DNA from: Halocynthiibacter sp. SDUM655004
GTDB lineage: Bacteria; Pseudomonadota; Alphaproteobacteria; Rhodobacterales; Rhodobacteraceae
DNA: 64,000 bases
Direction: 5' to 3'
Assembly (NCBI RefSeq): GCF_026015885.1
Contig: NZ_JAPDUG010000001.1
Location: forward strand, 992,001 to 1,056,000
Made by a program: the position numbers and the translations under genes. Below are positions 9,156 through 17,904 of the stretch, piece after piece; position 1 is the first letter of the stretch, and every line of letters begins with the position of its first letter. Below the pieces are notes generated by a model. The model saw only the letters and a program-made list of their open reading frames with translations, was not told where the DNA came from and did not search any database.

Positions 9156-10472
9156 ATGTTTTTCTGGAGCAATTCCTTGCGTTTACTATCCCTTACCAAA
9201 ACTCTCTTACTGTCGTTTTTCTTGGCCTTTTCTCTGTTTATGCCAGCACTGGCACAAGAGGGTGAGGGTGATGATGCGGAATCGGCAAAGATCGAGGCCG
9301 CTGTTGCCGAAATTAAAGCCGCCGACCATCGACAGATGAAATTCCTGTTGCTGCCCTATACCGCTGCGGAACTGTCCTCCGCGGCTGACATTTGGCAGGG
9401 CGTTTTAAAGCAAGATTTGGTTGTGGTGAGCGGAACCAACTCCAAACTCGAAGTTGCAAGCGGTAAAGAAGCCGATGCGCTCCGCGCCGAATTGGAAACC
9501 CAAACATCGGCAATGGCCGATACGCTCGAAAAGTATCAAGACATTCTGAGCAGTTGGGAAGACAAAGGCGGTAACCCAGACGAAATCAAAGTGCACGAAG
9601 ACTATATGTCTGCGGTATCTTTGGCGACCCTGAGAACCACTGATTTGCAATCCTTGTTGCGTGGTGCCGGTGATTGGCTCATCGCGCTTGATGGTGGTTT
9701 GAAAATCCTGCTGATCATTGTTGCAGGTATTGTCGCGTTTTGGATTTTGCGCTTCGTTGCCCGTTTCGTGCGCAACTTGGTCAATCGCAAGATGAACCTT
9801 GTGCCGAATGTTTCACGCCTGCTGCGCAATTTTATCGGCACAATCGTTTACTGGGCCGTTGTTGTAATTGGCATTATGGTCGTGCTCGGCTTTATGGGCG
9901 TGAATGTGACACCTCTGTTCGCTGTACTTGGTGGCTTGTCTTTCATTGTTGCCTTCGCCCTGCAGGATACGCTGAGCAATTTCGCGAGCGGGTTGATGAT
10001 TATGTTGCTGAAGCCCTTTGATACTGGGGACTACATTATCACGGCTGGTATTGAAGGTACGGTTGATGACATGTCGATCGTTTCAACGCGTTTGCGAACT
10101 GTCGATAACAAGGTGGTTGTTGTGCCCAATAGCAAGATTTGGGGCGATGTTATTACCAACGTTACCGCTTCGAATACGCGGCGTGTCGATATGGTATTCG
10201 GGATCGGTTATTCCGACGATGCACAGCAGGCGATTGATGAGCTGACAAAACTGGTCAATGCGCATCCGGCGACCCTCAAAGACCCTGCACCGGAAATCTT
10301 TGTTGGTGAGCTTGGCGACAGTTCGGTGAATATCTTCTGTCGGACATGGACCAAGACCGATGATTATTGGGCGTTCCACTGGGATATGATGGGGCAAGCC
10401 AAAGAGAAATTCGACGAAAAGGGAATTTCAATTCCGTTCCCACAACGGGATGTCCATATCATTTCGGAGTAA
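9156..10472 (+). CDS. MscS family mechanosensitive channel (first of pair)
   Basis: A 438-residue channel. Residues 1-33 form a signal peptide ending PALA before QEGEG; a periplasmic, helix-rich segment follows to ~residue 165, then three membrane helices. The MscS pore signature is clear: LFAVLGGLSFIVAFALQDTLSN and LMIMLLKPFDTGDYI, then the beta-domain with VVVPNSKIWGD. MscS channels open under membrane tension and release solutes on osmotic downshift. The ATG has CAGGGGA upstream; a GTG 24 bases earlier is in frame but would spoil the signal peptide. The next gene encodes another MscS-like protein 5 bases downstream. Confidence 0.9.
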   Translation: MFFWSNSLRLLSLTKTLLLSFFLAFSLFMPALAQEGEGDDAESAKIEAAVAEIKAADHRQMKFLLLPYTAAELSSAADIWQGVLKQDLVVVSGTNSKLEVASGKEADALRAELETQTSAMADTLEKYQDILSSWEDKGGNPDEIKVHEDYMSAVSLATLRTTDLQSLLRGAGDWLIALDGGLKILLIIVAGIVAFWILRFVARFVRNLVNRKMNLVPNVSRLLRNFIGTIVYWAVVVIGIMVVLGFMGVNVTPLFAVLGGLSFIVAFALQDTLSNFASGLMIMLLKPFDTGDYIITAGIEGTVDDMSIVSTRLRTVDNKVVVVPNSKIWGDVITNVTASNTRRVDMVFGIGYSDDAQQAIDELTKLVNAHPATLKDPAPEIFVGELGDSSVNIFCRTWTKTDDYWAFHWDMMGQAKEKFDEKGISIPFPQRDVHIISE

Positions 10473-10477
10473 CGCGT

Positions 10478-12412
10478 ATGCATAAGTCCGCCCCCAACGG
10501 AGCAGCCAACATCACCACATCAACCTATCGTCGGTGTGGTGATCAAACGGCCATGGCATGCGAAGCGGGGCGGGCCATCGATCGCGCCGGTGTTGTAGCA
10601 GCCGCGATGAAGGCGAAACCCCCGATGCGCGGAGTCGCATGGTTGGCGACATTTGTCACCACCGTATTGATGGTGTTCCTCTTGTTCTTGGCGCCTGTCT
10701 TTGCACAGGACGCCCCGAACACCACCGACTTTCCACAAGACAGGCAGGTCACGCCGGAGTTTGCTGCAAACGTAAAGCTGGATGGCAAGGAGTTGTTTGT
10801 TGTGCGCGGCTCGCATGTGCTGCCAGCGGACGATCGCGCCAAACGGGTTGAAGAGCGACTAATTGAAGCCGCTGAAGCTTCGGATTCCGCGACTGTAGAT
10901 ATTCAAATTGTCGATGGTGAATTCGGCAAGGAAATCATAGTTAATGGCAAGATGGTCACCGTTGTGGCGCCGATTGATGCCGAATACGAGCAACTGTCGC
11001 AGGAGCTTCTTGCGGCGCTCCAGGCCGAGCGGATTGAGGCTGCTATTCTGGAGTATCGAAGCCGTCGCTCCCATACGGCGCGGGTGGAAAGCACCAAGGA
11101 AGCCGTGGCCTATACTATTGGCTTCCTGATTATCTCCTATTTCTTTTTCAGCCGCCGCAAACGCGTGGTCAATGCTGTTGGCCGCGTGGTTAAGAAACAG
11201 TCGAAAGACCTTGAGACAGTAACAAAATCTATGGTCCGAACCCGCGCCATTGCAGCGCTGGTGAGTTATCTGATGAACCTGCTGCTTTGGGTCATTTATC
11301 TGATCTTATTCTATTACTTCCTCTCTTTTGTTCTGATCTCCTTCGCCGAGACGCGGATGATCGCCGAGGTTCTACTCTCTACCGTTTCTGATCCGCTAAT
11401 AAATCTCGTGCGCGGTATCATGGACTACATGCCGAGCCTGATTACGCTGATCATCATTTTCATCGTAGCGCGGTTTACGCTTCAGGGGGTGAAGCTATTT
11501 TTCGACAATATGGAAAGCGGCCTGATCGAGATCGAATCCTTCGAGAAACAATGGATTGCTCCAACTCTATTTCTGGTGCGCATTGTGATCATCATGATCG
11601 CGCTGGTCTTTGCCTATCCCTATATTCCGGGGTCGAATTCAGCAGCCTTCCAAGGGCTGACACTTCTGGCGGGTGTGATGCTCTCGCTCGGGTCTAACAC
11701 CGTTGTCAGCAACATGATGGCGGGCCTGTTCGTGATTTACCGGCGCAGTACCAACATCGGTGACCGCATTCAGGTCGGCGATAAGGTTGGCGATGTGGTT
11801 GAAATCAAACTGATGGAAACGCTGATCAAGTCGACAAAGAACGAAATGATCTCGATCCCCAATGCGCAGCTTTTGAACTCCGAGATCGTGAACTATACGC
11901 GCCACGTGGACGGCCGCGGCATCCTTGTACATACCACGGTTGGGATCGGCTATGAGGAACCGCCAGAGAAGGTTGTGGCCATGCTCAAGGAAGCGGCTTT
12001 CCGCACCAAGGGGCTGCTGAAAAATCCTGATCCGTTCGTGCTTTGGACCCAGCTTGGGGATTATGCGATCAACTATGAAATCAACGCGTTTACAACACGG
12101 GGCATGTCGCTGCCGAAAATCAGATCTGATCTGCATGAACACATCGTTGAGGTTTTCAACGAAAACAGCACCCAGATCATGACGCCGTCTTATATCGCAG
12201 ATACGGAAATTCCGAAAATTCCGGAAGGTCCGTGGGATGGAAAGCTCGCTCTCGCAAAAAAGCCCGTCAAGGAGCCGGAACCCGCAAAAGAGCCAAAGCC
12301 AGAACCCGCGAAAGAGCAAGCGGAGACTAAGGCAGCGGCCAAAACGGAGCCGGCCAAAAAGACCAAAGTAAAGCCACGGCGCAGGTCGCTCAGATCGCGC
12401 AAAAAATCTTAG
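10478..12412 (+). CDS. MscS family mechanosensitive channel with K/E/P-rich tail (second of pair)
   Basis: A 644-residue, larger MscS-like channel. After an N-terminal region there is a signal-like helix ending APVFAQ (around residue 79), a periplasmic segment, several membrane helices, and the MscS core (LLAGVMLSLGSNTVVSNMMAG; GDRIQVGDKVGDVVEI; ISIPNAQLLNSEIVNY). The last ~50 residues are low complexity with repeated KEPEPA/EPAKE units and a basic end, RSLRSRKKS. The start at 10478 follows the previous stop by 5 bases and has CGGAG upstream. A later ATG at 10608 would give a more standard signal peptide, so the true N-terminus is uncertain. Probably cotranscribed with the first channel. Confidence 0.87.
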   Translation: MHKSAPNGAANITTSTYRRCGDQTAMACEAGRAIDRAGVVAAAMKAKPPMRGVAWLATFVTTVLMVFLLFLAPVFAQDAPNTTDFPQDRQVTPEFAANVKLDGKELFVVRGSHVLPADDRAKRVEERLIEAAEASDSATVDIQIVDGEFGKEIIVNGKMVTVVAPIDAEYEQLSQELLAALQAERIEAAILEYRSRRSHTARVESTKEAVAYTIGFLIISYFFFSRRKRVVNAVGRVVKKQSKDLETVTKSMVRTRAIAALVSYLMNLLLWVIYLILFYYFLSFVLISFAETRMIAEVLLSTVSDPLINLVRGIMDYMPSLITLIIIFIVARFTLQGVKLFFDNMESGLIEIESFEKQWIAPTLFLVRIVIIMIALVFAYPYIPGSNSAAFQGLTLLAGVMLSLGSNTVVSNMMAGLFVIYRRSTNIGDRIQVGDKVGDVVEIKLMETLIKSTKNEMISIPNAQLLNSEIVNYTRHVDGRGILVHTTVGIGYEEPPEKVVAMLKEAAFRTKGLLKNPDPFVLWTQLGDYAINYEINAFTTRGMSLPKIRSDLHEHIVEVFNENSTQIMTPSYIADTEIPKIPEGPWDGKLALAKKPVKEPEPAKEPKPEPAKEQAETKAAAKTEPAKKTKVKPRRRSLRSRKKS

Positions 12413-12449
12413 CCGTGCAATTTCGCGCGGAAAAAGGAGTACGTAAGTT

Positions 12450-12923
12450 ATGATGAAAGTTATTCTTGGAATCGTTATCGGCGCCGCAGTTGTCGGCGGC
12501 GTCTATTACTGGCAGACCAAGCCAGAGCCAACGCCCGCCGAGCGGATTGAAAAGGCGCTGAATGACGCCGGAGATGCCGCCAAGGAAGCGCAAGAGGCGC
12601 TTAAAGACGGCGCGACGATGGCGGGTAAAGACCTGCAAGCCAAAATGGAAGAGACTGCCGCTGAGTTTGCTGAGAGCATCGGTATGACTGTTGAACAGAT
12701 GAGTGCCGAGGTTACGGGGCTTGTCGAGAAATGGGAGCAGGAGGGTATCCTGACCGAGAACGGCTTTGATTATAACAAGGCCACAGATGCGGTTAATGAC
12801 AGCACGCTTGCGCAGGACACCAAAGATCAGATTGACGCGCTTCTTGAACAGATTCGCGACACGCCGGAAGTCTTCGAGCAGAAGTGGAAAGAGATCGGCG
12901 CGCTGCTCAAGGCGGAAAACTAG
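12450..12923 (+). CDS. Small membrane-anchored helical protein, unknown
   Basis: I do not recognise this 157-residue protein. It starts with a single hydrophobic helix (MMKVILGIVIGAAVVGGVYYW), then a proline patch and a long, charged, alanine-rich helical region (ALNDAGDAAKEAQEALKDGA) likely to form coiled coil. It would be anchored in the inner membrane with the helical body outside or facing the envelope. AAAAAGGAG lies upstream; ATG 12450 or 12453 can both serve. It follows the MscS pair by 37 bases and is followed by a terminator, so it probably belongs to that operon. Confidence 0.75.
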   Translation: MMKVILGIVIGAAVVGGVYYWQTKPEPTPAERIEKALNDAGDAAKEAQEALKDGATMAGKDLQAKMEETAAEFAESIGMTVEQMSAEVTGLVEKWEQEGILTENGFDYNKATDAVNDSTLAQDTKDQIDALLEQIRDTPEVFEQKWKEIGALLKAEN

Positions 12924-12988
12924 GATTAGTGCCGCGCCTCTGTTTTCGCAGGGGCGCTGGCAATCGGAAAAGATAGCCTTAAAAACAA

Positions 12989-13016
12989 AACAACCGCCCG
13001 AAGGCGGCTGTTTTTT
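12989..13016 (+). terminator. Rho-independent terminator after the MscS cluster
   Basis: AACAACCGCC-CGAA-GGCGGCTGTT forms a 10-bp stem with one mismatch and a CGAA tetraloop, followed by a T run. It lies 65 bases after the stop of the small membrane protein and ahead of the convergent tRNA. Confidence 0.88.
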
Positions 13017-13061
13017 GCGGATCATTGCGGCGGCGAATTTGCCTTCGCACATTGATCTAAA

Positions 13062-13145
13062 TGGTGGGCGACCCTGGAATCGAACCAGGCGTGAGTCGCC
13101 TCGAGGGAGTTACAGTCCCCTGCCACACCTTGCGGCCTGTCGCCC
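13062..13145 (-). tRNA. tRNA-Tyr (anticodon GTA), CCA encoded
   Basis: Read on the minus strand, the molecule starts GGGCGAC and ends GTCGCCC-A-CCA, giving a perfect 7-bp acceptor stem with CCA in the DNA. The anticodon arm is GGGGA-CTGTAAC-TCCCT with GTA in the loop. The T arm is CCTGG-TTCGATT-CCAGG. A long variable arm (CGAGGCGACTCACG) makes it class II, as expected for bacterial tRNA-Tyr; total 84 bases. Confidence 0.96.
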
Positions 13146-13251
13146 AACGAGGGAGGGGATACCCGCCTGTGATTAGGGCGTCAACAGGAAAATACCTTGC
13201 ATCTGCACGCGGGCTCTGCGCATTGTCCGCCGCGCACGTAAACAAAGGCGA

Positions 13252-14034
13252 ATGACCATGCAAAAACCAAAGTGGGTGATCGAAAAAGAGCAGGAAAAAC
13301 GGGCTTCGGCCAATGCAACGGTGTGGCTGTTTGGTCTGCACGCGGTGCGTGATGCTTTGGTCAATCCCAACCGCGAGCGATTGCGCCTTATAGTGACGAA
13401 AAACGCCTTCAACAAGCTTGAGGCCGAAATCAACGCTGCGGGAATCACTCCGGAAATCGTGGACCCGCGTAAATTCACAGCGCCAATCGATCCGCAGTCT
13501 GTCCACCAAGGGGCCGCACTTGAGGTGAAGCCGCTGGATTGGGGGCCCCTTGAGGAGGCCTGCATGGCTGCAGACGGGCAGGTGCCGCGCGTGGTTCTGC
13601 TTGATCGGGTCACAGACCCGCATAACGTCGGGGCGATTCTGCGTTCGGCAGAGGTCTTCGGTGCGCGGGCTGTTGTCTCTCTCCTGCGCCATTCCGCACC
13701 CGAAACTGGTGCGCTGGCTAAAACCGCATCTGGCGCACTGGAGCGCCAACCTTATCTCCGCATCCGAAATCTCGCTGATGCCATTACGACTTTGCAACAA
13801 ATGGGCTATTTCGTTCTTGGTCTGGACGGTGAGGCGGAGACTGATATTGCAACTGCAGTTGAAGGCAAGATCGACCGCCCCATTGCGCTGGTGTTCGGCG
13901 CCGAAGGGCCAGGGCTGCGGCAGAAAACTAAAGAAACCGTTGATATGCTTGTGAAAATTCCGTACGCCTCGGATTTCGGTTCGCTCAACGTGTCCAACGC
14001 TGCTGCCGTCGCGCTATACGCTGTGCGCCCATAA
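13252..14034 (+). CDS. rlmB: 23S rRNA (guanosine-2'-O-)-methyltransferase RlmB-like, SpoU/TrmH family
   Basis: A 260-residue SPOUT methyltransferase using S-adenosylmethionine to methylate the ribose of a guanosine, in RlmB's case 23S rRNA G2251. An N-terminal substrate-binding region (VWLFGLHAVRDALVNPNRERLRL) precedes the knot domain. The SpoU motifs are all present: motif 1 TDPHNVGAILRSAEVFGA (residues ~122-139), motif 2 LVFGAEGPGLRQ, motif 3 SLNVSNAAAVALY at the C-terminus. Starts ATG-ACC-ATG, so the start may be two codons later. Divergent from tRNA-Tyr. TrmH-type tRNA specificity is a less likely alternative. Confidence 0.9.
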   Translation: MTMQKPKWVIEKEQEKRASANATVWLFGLHAVRDALVNPNRERLRLIVTKNAFNKLEAEINAAGITPEIVDPRKFTAPIDPQSVHQGAALEVKPLDWGPLEEACMAADGQVPRVVLLDRVTDPHNVGAILRSAEVFGARAVVSLLRHSAPETGALAKTASGALERQPYLRIRNLADAITTLQQMGYFVLGLDGEAETDIATAVEGKIDRPIALVFGAEGPGLRQKTKETVDMLVKIPYASDFGSLNVSNAAAVALYAVRP

Positions 14035-14130
14035 TTTGGTTGTCAGAGCACTCGCGCGCGGTCACAGATTTGCGAGGGGGCTTGGATTTTCTGCGTGAAA
14101 CGTCATCCTTACGTTAACGAAAGGTTTGAT

Positions 14131-14586
14131 ATGCTTACACGCCGCCATTTTATTGCTCTAAGTTCTGCTGCCCCGCTATTAGGCGGCGCATCTGTTTTGC
14201 GCGCGCACGACCATAATTATGTGTTCAATACCGGCGGTGTTGCGATCAACGGATTTGACCCAGTGGCGTATTTCACCGAGGGCGCTCCAGTGATGGGTGA
14301 CACGCGCTATGAGGTGAAATGGGAAGGCGCGGTTTGGGTGCTTGCGAACATGGAAAACCTCGAGATGTTCATGGCAGATCCTCACCGTTACAAGCCGCAG
14401 TACGGCGGCTATTGCGCATTCGCGATGTCAAAGGGCGCAGTGGCCCCTACAGAGCCTGATACTTGGACAATCCACGATGGCAAACTCTATCTGAATTATA
14501 ATCTCGCGGTGCGCGATGCGTGGCGTCAGGACATCTCCGAAAATGTTAAGAAAGCCGATGCGCATTGGCCAAGTGCGCTCGGCTAA
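14131..14586 (+). CDS. Exported YHS domain protein
   Basis: A 151-residue protein with a twin-arginine-like signal (LTRRHFIALSS, then an alanine/leucine-rich stretch to about residue 27), so export in a folded or cofactor-bound state is plausible. The body is a YHS domain: GFDPVAYF near the start and QYGGYCAFAMSKG in the middle, with one cysteine. YHS domains are small metal-associated modules; this architecture is common as a stand-alone periplasmic protein. The ATG at 14131 is chosen because it places the RR motif at the N-terminus and has CGAAAGG upstream. Function is unknown. Confidence 0.85.
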   Translation: MLTRRHFIALSSAAPLLGGASVLRAHDHNYVFNTGGVAINGFDPVAYFTEGAPVMGDTRYEVKWEGAVWVLANMENLEMFMADPHRYKPQYGGYCAFAMSKGAVAPTEPDTWTIHDGKLYLNYNLAVRDAWRQDISENVKKADAHWPSALG

Positions 14587-14670
14587 ACGGTTTTCCCGTT
14601 AGCGGTAATATCACAAAAACTTGAGAACTCTTTAAACCAGAGGCTGCGATACACAACTTATACTGTAGCT

Positions 14671-14751
14671 AGGGTTTGGAACGCCCGAGCATTTCACTGT
14701 CCCTCGTTCCACACTTGCGCCCGTCCTTTCCCCAAGGATCGGGCGCTTTTT
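14671..14751 (+). ncRNA. Candidate small RNA with two hairpins
   Basis: TATACT at 14659-14664 could be a -10 element; a transcript starting near 14671 would contain hairpin 1 (GTTTGGAACG at 14674-14683 with CGTTCCACAC at 14705-14714, one mismatch) and then the terminator hairpin. No good -35 is visible at the right distance. It may instead be the 3' UTR of the YHS gene. Confidence 0.4.
14717..14751 (+). terminator. Strong Rho-independent terminator
   Basis: GCGCCCGTCCTT pairs with AAGGATCGGGCGC (stem of about 12 bp with one bulge) around a short C-rich loop, then TTTTT at 14747-14751. It points along the plus strand and has no T run on the minus strand, so it ends the YHS transcript or a separate small RNA, not hisE. 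Confidence 0.88.
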
Positions 14752-14766
14752 CTTTGGTGTGTTGCC

Positions 14767-15075
14767 TTATCTGGCGGCCTTTTCGGCAATGCCGGAGGTG
14801 CCCTCGCGGCGCGCGAGCTCGGCCTCTACTTCGGCCAGTGTGACGCCGCGCGCCTCCAGCATGACGAGGAGGTGAAAGAGCACATCCGCGCTTTCGCAGA
14901 TCAGTTCTTCGCGGTCGTTCTTGACGGCGGCGATGATCGCCTCAACGGCTTCTTCGCCAAATTTTTCGGCGCATTTTTCCGGCCCCTTGGCAAGGAGCTT
15001 GGCTGTCCAGCTTTCGGTTGGATCCGCTTTTGCGCGTTCTGATACAGTCTGGGCGAGTTTGGTGATCTGGGTCAT
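14767..15075 (-). CDS. hisE: Phosphoribosyl-ATP pyrophosphatase
   Basis: A 102-residue all-alpha NTP-PPase that hydrolyses phosphoribosyl-ATP to phosphoribosyl-AMP, the second step of histidine synthesis. The acidic metal-binding motif is visible: [14 protein letters not shown] followed by [13 protein letters not shown]. It stands alone, not fused to HisI, as usual in alphaproteobacteria. Its start overlaps the hisF stop by 4 bases (ATGA), so translation is coupled. Last gene of the hisA-hisF-hisE group. Confidence 0.95.
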   Translation of the reverse strand: MTQITKLAQTVSERAKADPTESWTAKLLAKGPEKCAEKFGEEAVEAIIAAVKNDREELICESADVLFHLLVMLEARGVTLAEVEAELARREGTSGIAEKAAR

Positions 15076-15836
15076 GCGTCGAGCCTCACGTCTATGCCAT
15101 TGGCGGCCATGTGTTCCTTGGCTTCACGGATTGTGTAATCGCCAAAATGGAAGATCGATGCGGCCAGAACAGCGGATGCGCCGCCTTCTTTCACGCCATC
15201 AACGAGGTGATCAAGCGTTCCGACCCCGCCGCTTGCGATCACCGGAACCGGTACAGCATCGGAAATGGCGCGGGTGAGGGGCAGGTTAAAGCCCGCACGG
15301 GTTCCATCGCGATCCATCGAGGTCAAAAGAATTTCACCTGCGCCCTTGGCCACAACGGTTTTGGCGAATTCAACCGCATCAATACCCGTGGCGCGGCGGC
15401 CACCGTGGGTGAAGATTTCCCATTTTCCCGGCGACACAGTTTTCGCATCAATTGCCACAACGATGCATTGGCTGCCGAAATGATTGGCCGCATCGGCCAC
15501 CACATCTGGGTTGGCCACGGCGGCGGAGTTAAAACTCACCTTATCTGCACCGGACAGCAACAGCTTGCGCACGTCTTCGCGGGTACGAACACCGCCGCCA
15601 ACCGTTAGTGGCATAAAGCAATGCTCTGCTGTGCGGCGCGCAAGGTCGTACATGGTGCCACGGTTTTCGTGGGTGGCCTTGATATCAAGAAAGCACAGCT
15701 CGTCTGCGCCCGCTGCATCATAAGCTTTGGCGCTTTCAACCGGATCGCCCGCGTCAATGAGATCAACAAAGTTGACGCCCTTCACAACGCGCCCTTCGGC
15801 AACGTCAAGGCAAGGAATAATGCGGGTTTTTAGCAT
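15072..15836 (-). CDS. hisF: Imidazole glycerol phosphate synthase, cyclase subunit
   Basis: A 254-residue beta/alpha-barrel that uses ammonia delivered by HisH to convert PRFAR to imidazole glycerol phosphate and AICAR. The N-terminus [12 protein letters not shown] holds the catalytic aspartate (D11); the second aspartate lies in LTSMDRDGT. Phosphate-binding segments TVGGGVRT and VIASGGVG are present. A GTG 33 bases upstream would add eleven residues not found in the family, so the ATG at 15836 is chosen. It lies 76 bases after hisA. Confidence 0.96.
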   Translation of the reverse strand: MLKTRIIPCLDVAEGRVVKGVNFVDLIDAGDPVESAKAYDAAGADELCFLDIKATHENRGTMYDLARRTAEHCFMPLTVGGGVRTREDVRKLLLSGADKVSFNSAAVANPDVVADAANHFGSQCIVVAIDAKTVSPGKWEIFTHGGRRATGIDAVEFAKTVVAKGAGEILLTSMDRDGTRAGFNLPLTRAISDAVPVPVIASGGVGTLDHLVDGVKEGGASAVLAASIFHFGDYTIREAKEHMAANGIDVRLDA

Positions 15837-15912
15837 GTTGTAGCTCTTTGGGTTGTCGTGCTGTGACACTCATACGGTAAAGCGGCAATGCGGGCCAGAG
15901 GTTTGCGCTGCT

Positions 15913-16632
15913 TTAGGCCAGCACTTTCAGCGCTTCCTTAAGATCGATCGCACCGTCATAGAGCGCACGGCCAGAGATCGCGCCGTTGAGTTCTGCGCCG
16001 CACGTTTTAAGCGCCTCAAGATCAGCAAGAGAACTTACACCGCCTGAAGCTATCACAGGGATCGAGACCGCATTTGCCAGAGCTGCTGTTGCCTCAACGT
16101 TGGGGCCTTGCATCGCACCGTCGCGGTTGATGTCGGTATAGATGATGGCTGCAACGCCTGCGTCCTCAAAGGATTTGGCGATGTCGGTGACCATCACATC
16201 GGTTTCTTCGGCCCAGCCACGGGTGGCCACGCGCCCGTTGCGTGCATCAAGCCCAACGGCCACTTTGCCGGGAAACTCGCGCGCTGCTTCGCGCACAAGA
16301 TCAGGATTTTCAACGGCTACGGTGCCGAGGATGACCCGCGCCAGCCCTTTGTCGATCCAGCGGGCAATCGTCGCCATGTCGCGGATGCCACCGCCAAGTT
16401 GTGCGGGAACTTTGCACTGCTCAAGGATCGCTTCAACGGGGGCAGCGTTTACGGGTTCGCCTGCAAATGCGCCATTGAGATCAACGAGGTGTAGCCACTC
16501 GCAACCCGCTTCGACAAACTCGAGCGCTTGTGCGGCGGGGTTCTCGTTAAACACGGTCGTTTGGTCCATGTCCCCTTTGAACAGGCGCACGGCATTGCCG
16601 TCTTTGAGGTCGATAGCGGGGTACAGGATCAT
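15913..16632 (-). CDS. hisA: Phosphoribosylformimino-AICAR ribotide isomerase
   Basis: A 239-residue beta/alpha-barrel isomerase converting ProFAR to PRFAR by an Amadori rearrangement. It starts [12 protein letters not shown], with D8 as a catalytic residue, and has the second aspartate in YTDINRDGA. Phosphate-binding loops QLGGGIRD and VIASGGVSS are visible. The start codon follows AAGAGGAA; the open frame extends upstream but the extra residues do not fit the family. Upstream, an opposite-strand DUF2147 gene separates it from hisH. Confidence 0.96.
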   Translation of the reverse strand: MILYPAIDLKDGNAVRLFKGDMDQTTVFNENPAAQALEFVEAGCEWLHLVDLNGAFAGEPVNAAPVEAILEQCKVPAQLGGGIRDMATIARWIDKGLARVILGTVAVENPDLVREAAREFPGKVAVGLDARNGRVATRGWAEETDVMVTDIAKSFEDAGVAAIIYTDINRDGAMQGPNVEATAALANAVSIPVIASGGVSSLADLEALKTCGAELNGAISGRALYDGAIDLKEALKVLA

Positions 16633-16828
16633 GGCGGTTCCTCTTGGAATATTCTGTGTGCCCGTCGCCACATAAACCGCGAACAGGGCAGGGTTCGCGC
16701 GCTTTTGGCATGGATCGCAACAGATTGCAAAACCTTGCGGCATTAGGCCGATATTTACAGCGACCCCACGTCAGGCTTGATCGGATTCGCATGCCAAGGG
16801 CAAAGTAGCGGAAATTGAGGAGGATCAA

Positions 16829-17212
16829 ATGAAGAAGCTTGGATTAAGCCTTGCGGCGCTTGTTGTTGCGGCCACAGGTGCTTTGGCAGACCCTGTTGCG
16901 GGGGTGTGGAAGACACAGGAAGATGAGGGTGCTTTTGCGCACGTCACGTTGGCGCCCTGTGGTGACAAGATTTGCGGTGTGATTTCGCGGACATTCCGTG
17001 CCGAGGGGGAGTTTAAATCTGACACAATCGGCAAACCGCTGGTATGGGATATGGTTGCCCAAGGCGGCGGAAACTATAAAGACGGAAAGATCTGGCAGCC
17101 GTCCAAAGATAAAGTATACCGCTCCAAAATGGCGCTGAGTGGTGACACGCTCAAGGTTTCTGGTTGTATCGGGCCAATCTGCAAGAAGCAGACATGGACA
17201 CGCGTGGACTAG
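16829..17212 (+). CDS. Exported DUF2147 protein lying opposite the his genes
   Basis: A 127-residue secreted protein: a signal peptide (residues 1-20, ending GALA before DPVAG) and a DUF2147 domain of unknown function, a small beta-barrel-like fold. Motifs include GVWKTQEDEGAFAHV and DGKIWQPSKDKVYRSKMALSG; four cysteines (CGDKIC, CIGPIC) could form two disulfides. GAGGAGG lies upstream of the ATG. It is transcribed against the his genes, between hisH and hisA. It has no known link to histidine synthesis. Confidence 0.85.
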   Translation: MKKLGLSLAALVVAATGALADPVAGVWKTQEDEGAFAHVTLAPCGDKICGVISRTFRAEGEFKSDTIGKPLVWDMVAQGGGNYKDGKIWQPSKDKVYRSKMALSGDTLKVSGCIGPICKKQTWTRVD

Positions 17213-17265
17213 ACTGTTCGACCATTACAGAAAAGGCCTGCGGGTTGATGCGGGCCGATTTTCGA

Positions 17266-17904
17266 TTAGGGCTTCCAGTTTAGAAAGTTTGCAATCATCC
17301 GCAGGCCTGTCGCCTGTGATTTCTCTGGATGGAATTGCATGCCCACAAGGTTATCCCGCCCGACGATCGCTGTAATATCACCGCTGTATTCAACATGCGC
17401 GAGGCGATGAGCGGGGTCGTTTACACGGAAATGATAGCTGTGGACGAAATAGGCGTGATCGCCTTCGTTGACGCCCTCAAGAACCGGGTGTGGGTTATCA
17501 AGTACGAGGTTGTTCCACCCCATATGCGGCACTTTGAGTGTTGGATCAGAGGGCGTGATTTTCACAACATCGCCACCGATCCAGTCAAAGCCTGCCGTAT
17601 CCCTGTATTCGTGGCCTGTTGTCGAGAGCATTTGCATTCCGATGCAAATCCCAAGGAACGGGCGACCCTTTGCAATGACCGCTTCCTCGCAAGCCTCAAA
17701 AAGGCCCGTGTGGTCGAATAATTCGGCCTTACACGCAGGAAACGCGCCGTCACCAGGCAATACAACACGATCCGCTGCCAACACCTCAGCAGGGTCGGAG
17801 GTTACAACGACGGTGCCTGCGCCTGTTTCGGCGGCCATGCGCTGAAACGCTTTTTCCGCCGAATGCAGGTTGCCACTGTCATAGTCGATGATCGCCGTGC
17901 GCAT
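17266..17904 (-). CDS. hisH: Imidazole glycerol phosphate synthase, glutamine amidotransferase subunit
   Basis: A 212-residue class I glutaminase supplying ammonia to HisF. The nucleophile is C87 in GICIGMQML; the His-Glu pair is in GMQFHPEKSQ near the C-terminus. The oxyanion region LPGDGAF is present. Its ATG overlaps the hisB stop by one base (TAATG), so the two are translationally coupled. Normal length for the family. Confidence 0.96.
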   Translation of the reverse strand: MRTAIIDYDSGNLHSAEKAFQRMAAETGAGTVVVTSDPAEVLAADRVVLPGDGAFPACKAELFDHTGLFEACEEAVIAKGRPFLGICIGMQMLSTTGHEYRDTAGFDWIGGDVVKITPSDPTLKVPHMGWNNLVLDNPHPVLEGVNEGDHAYFVHSYHFRVNDPAHRLAHVEYSGDITAIVGRDNLVGMQFHPEKSQATGLRMIANFLNWKP

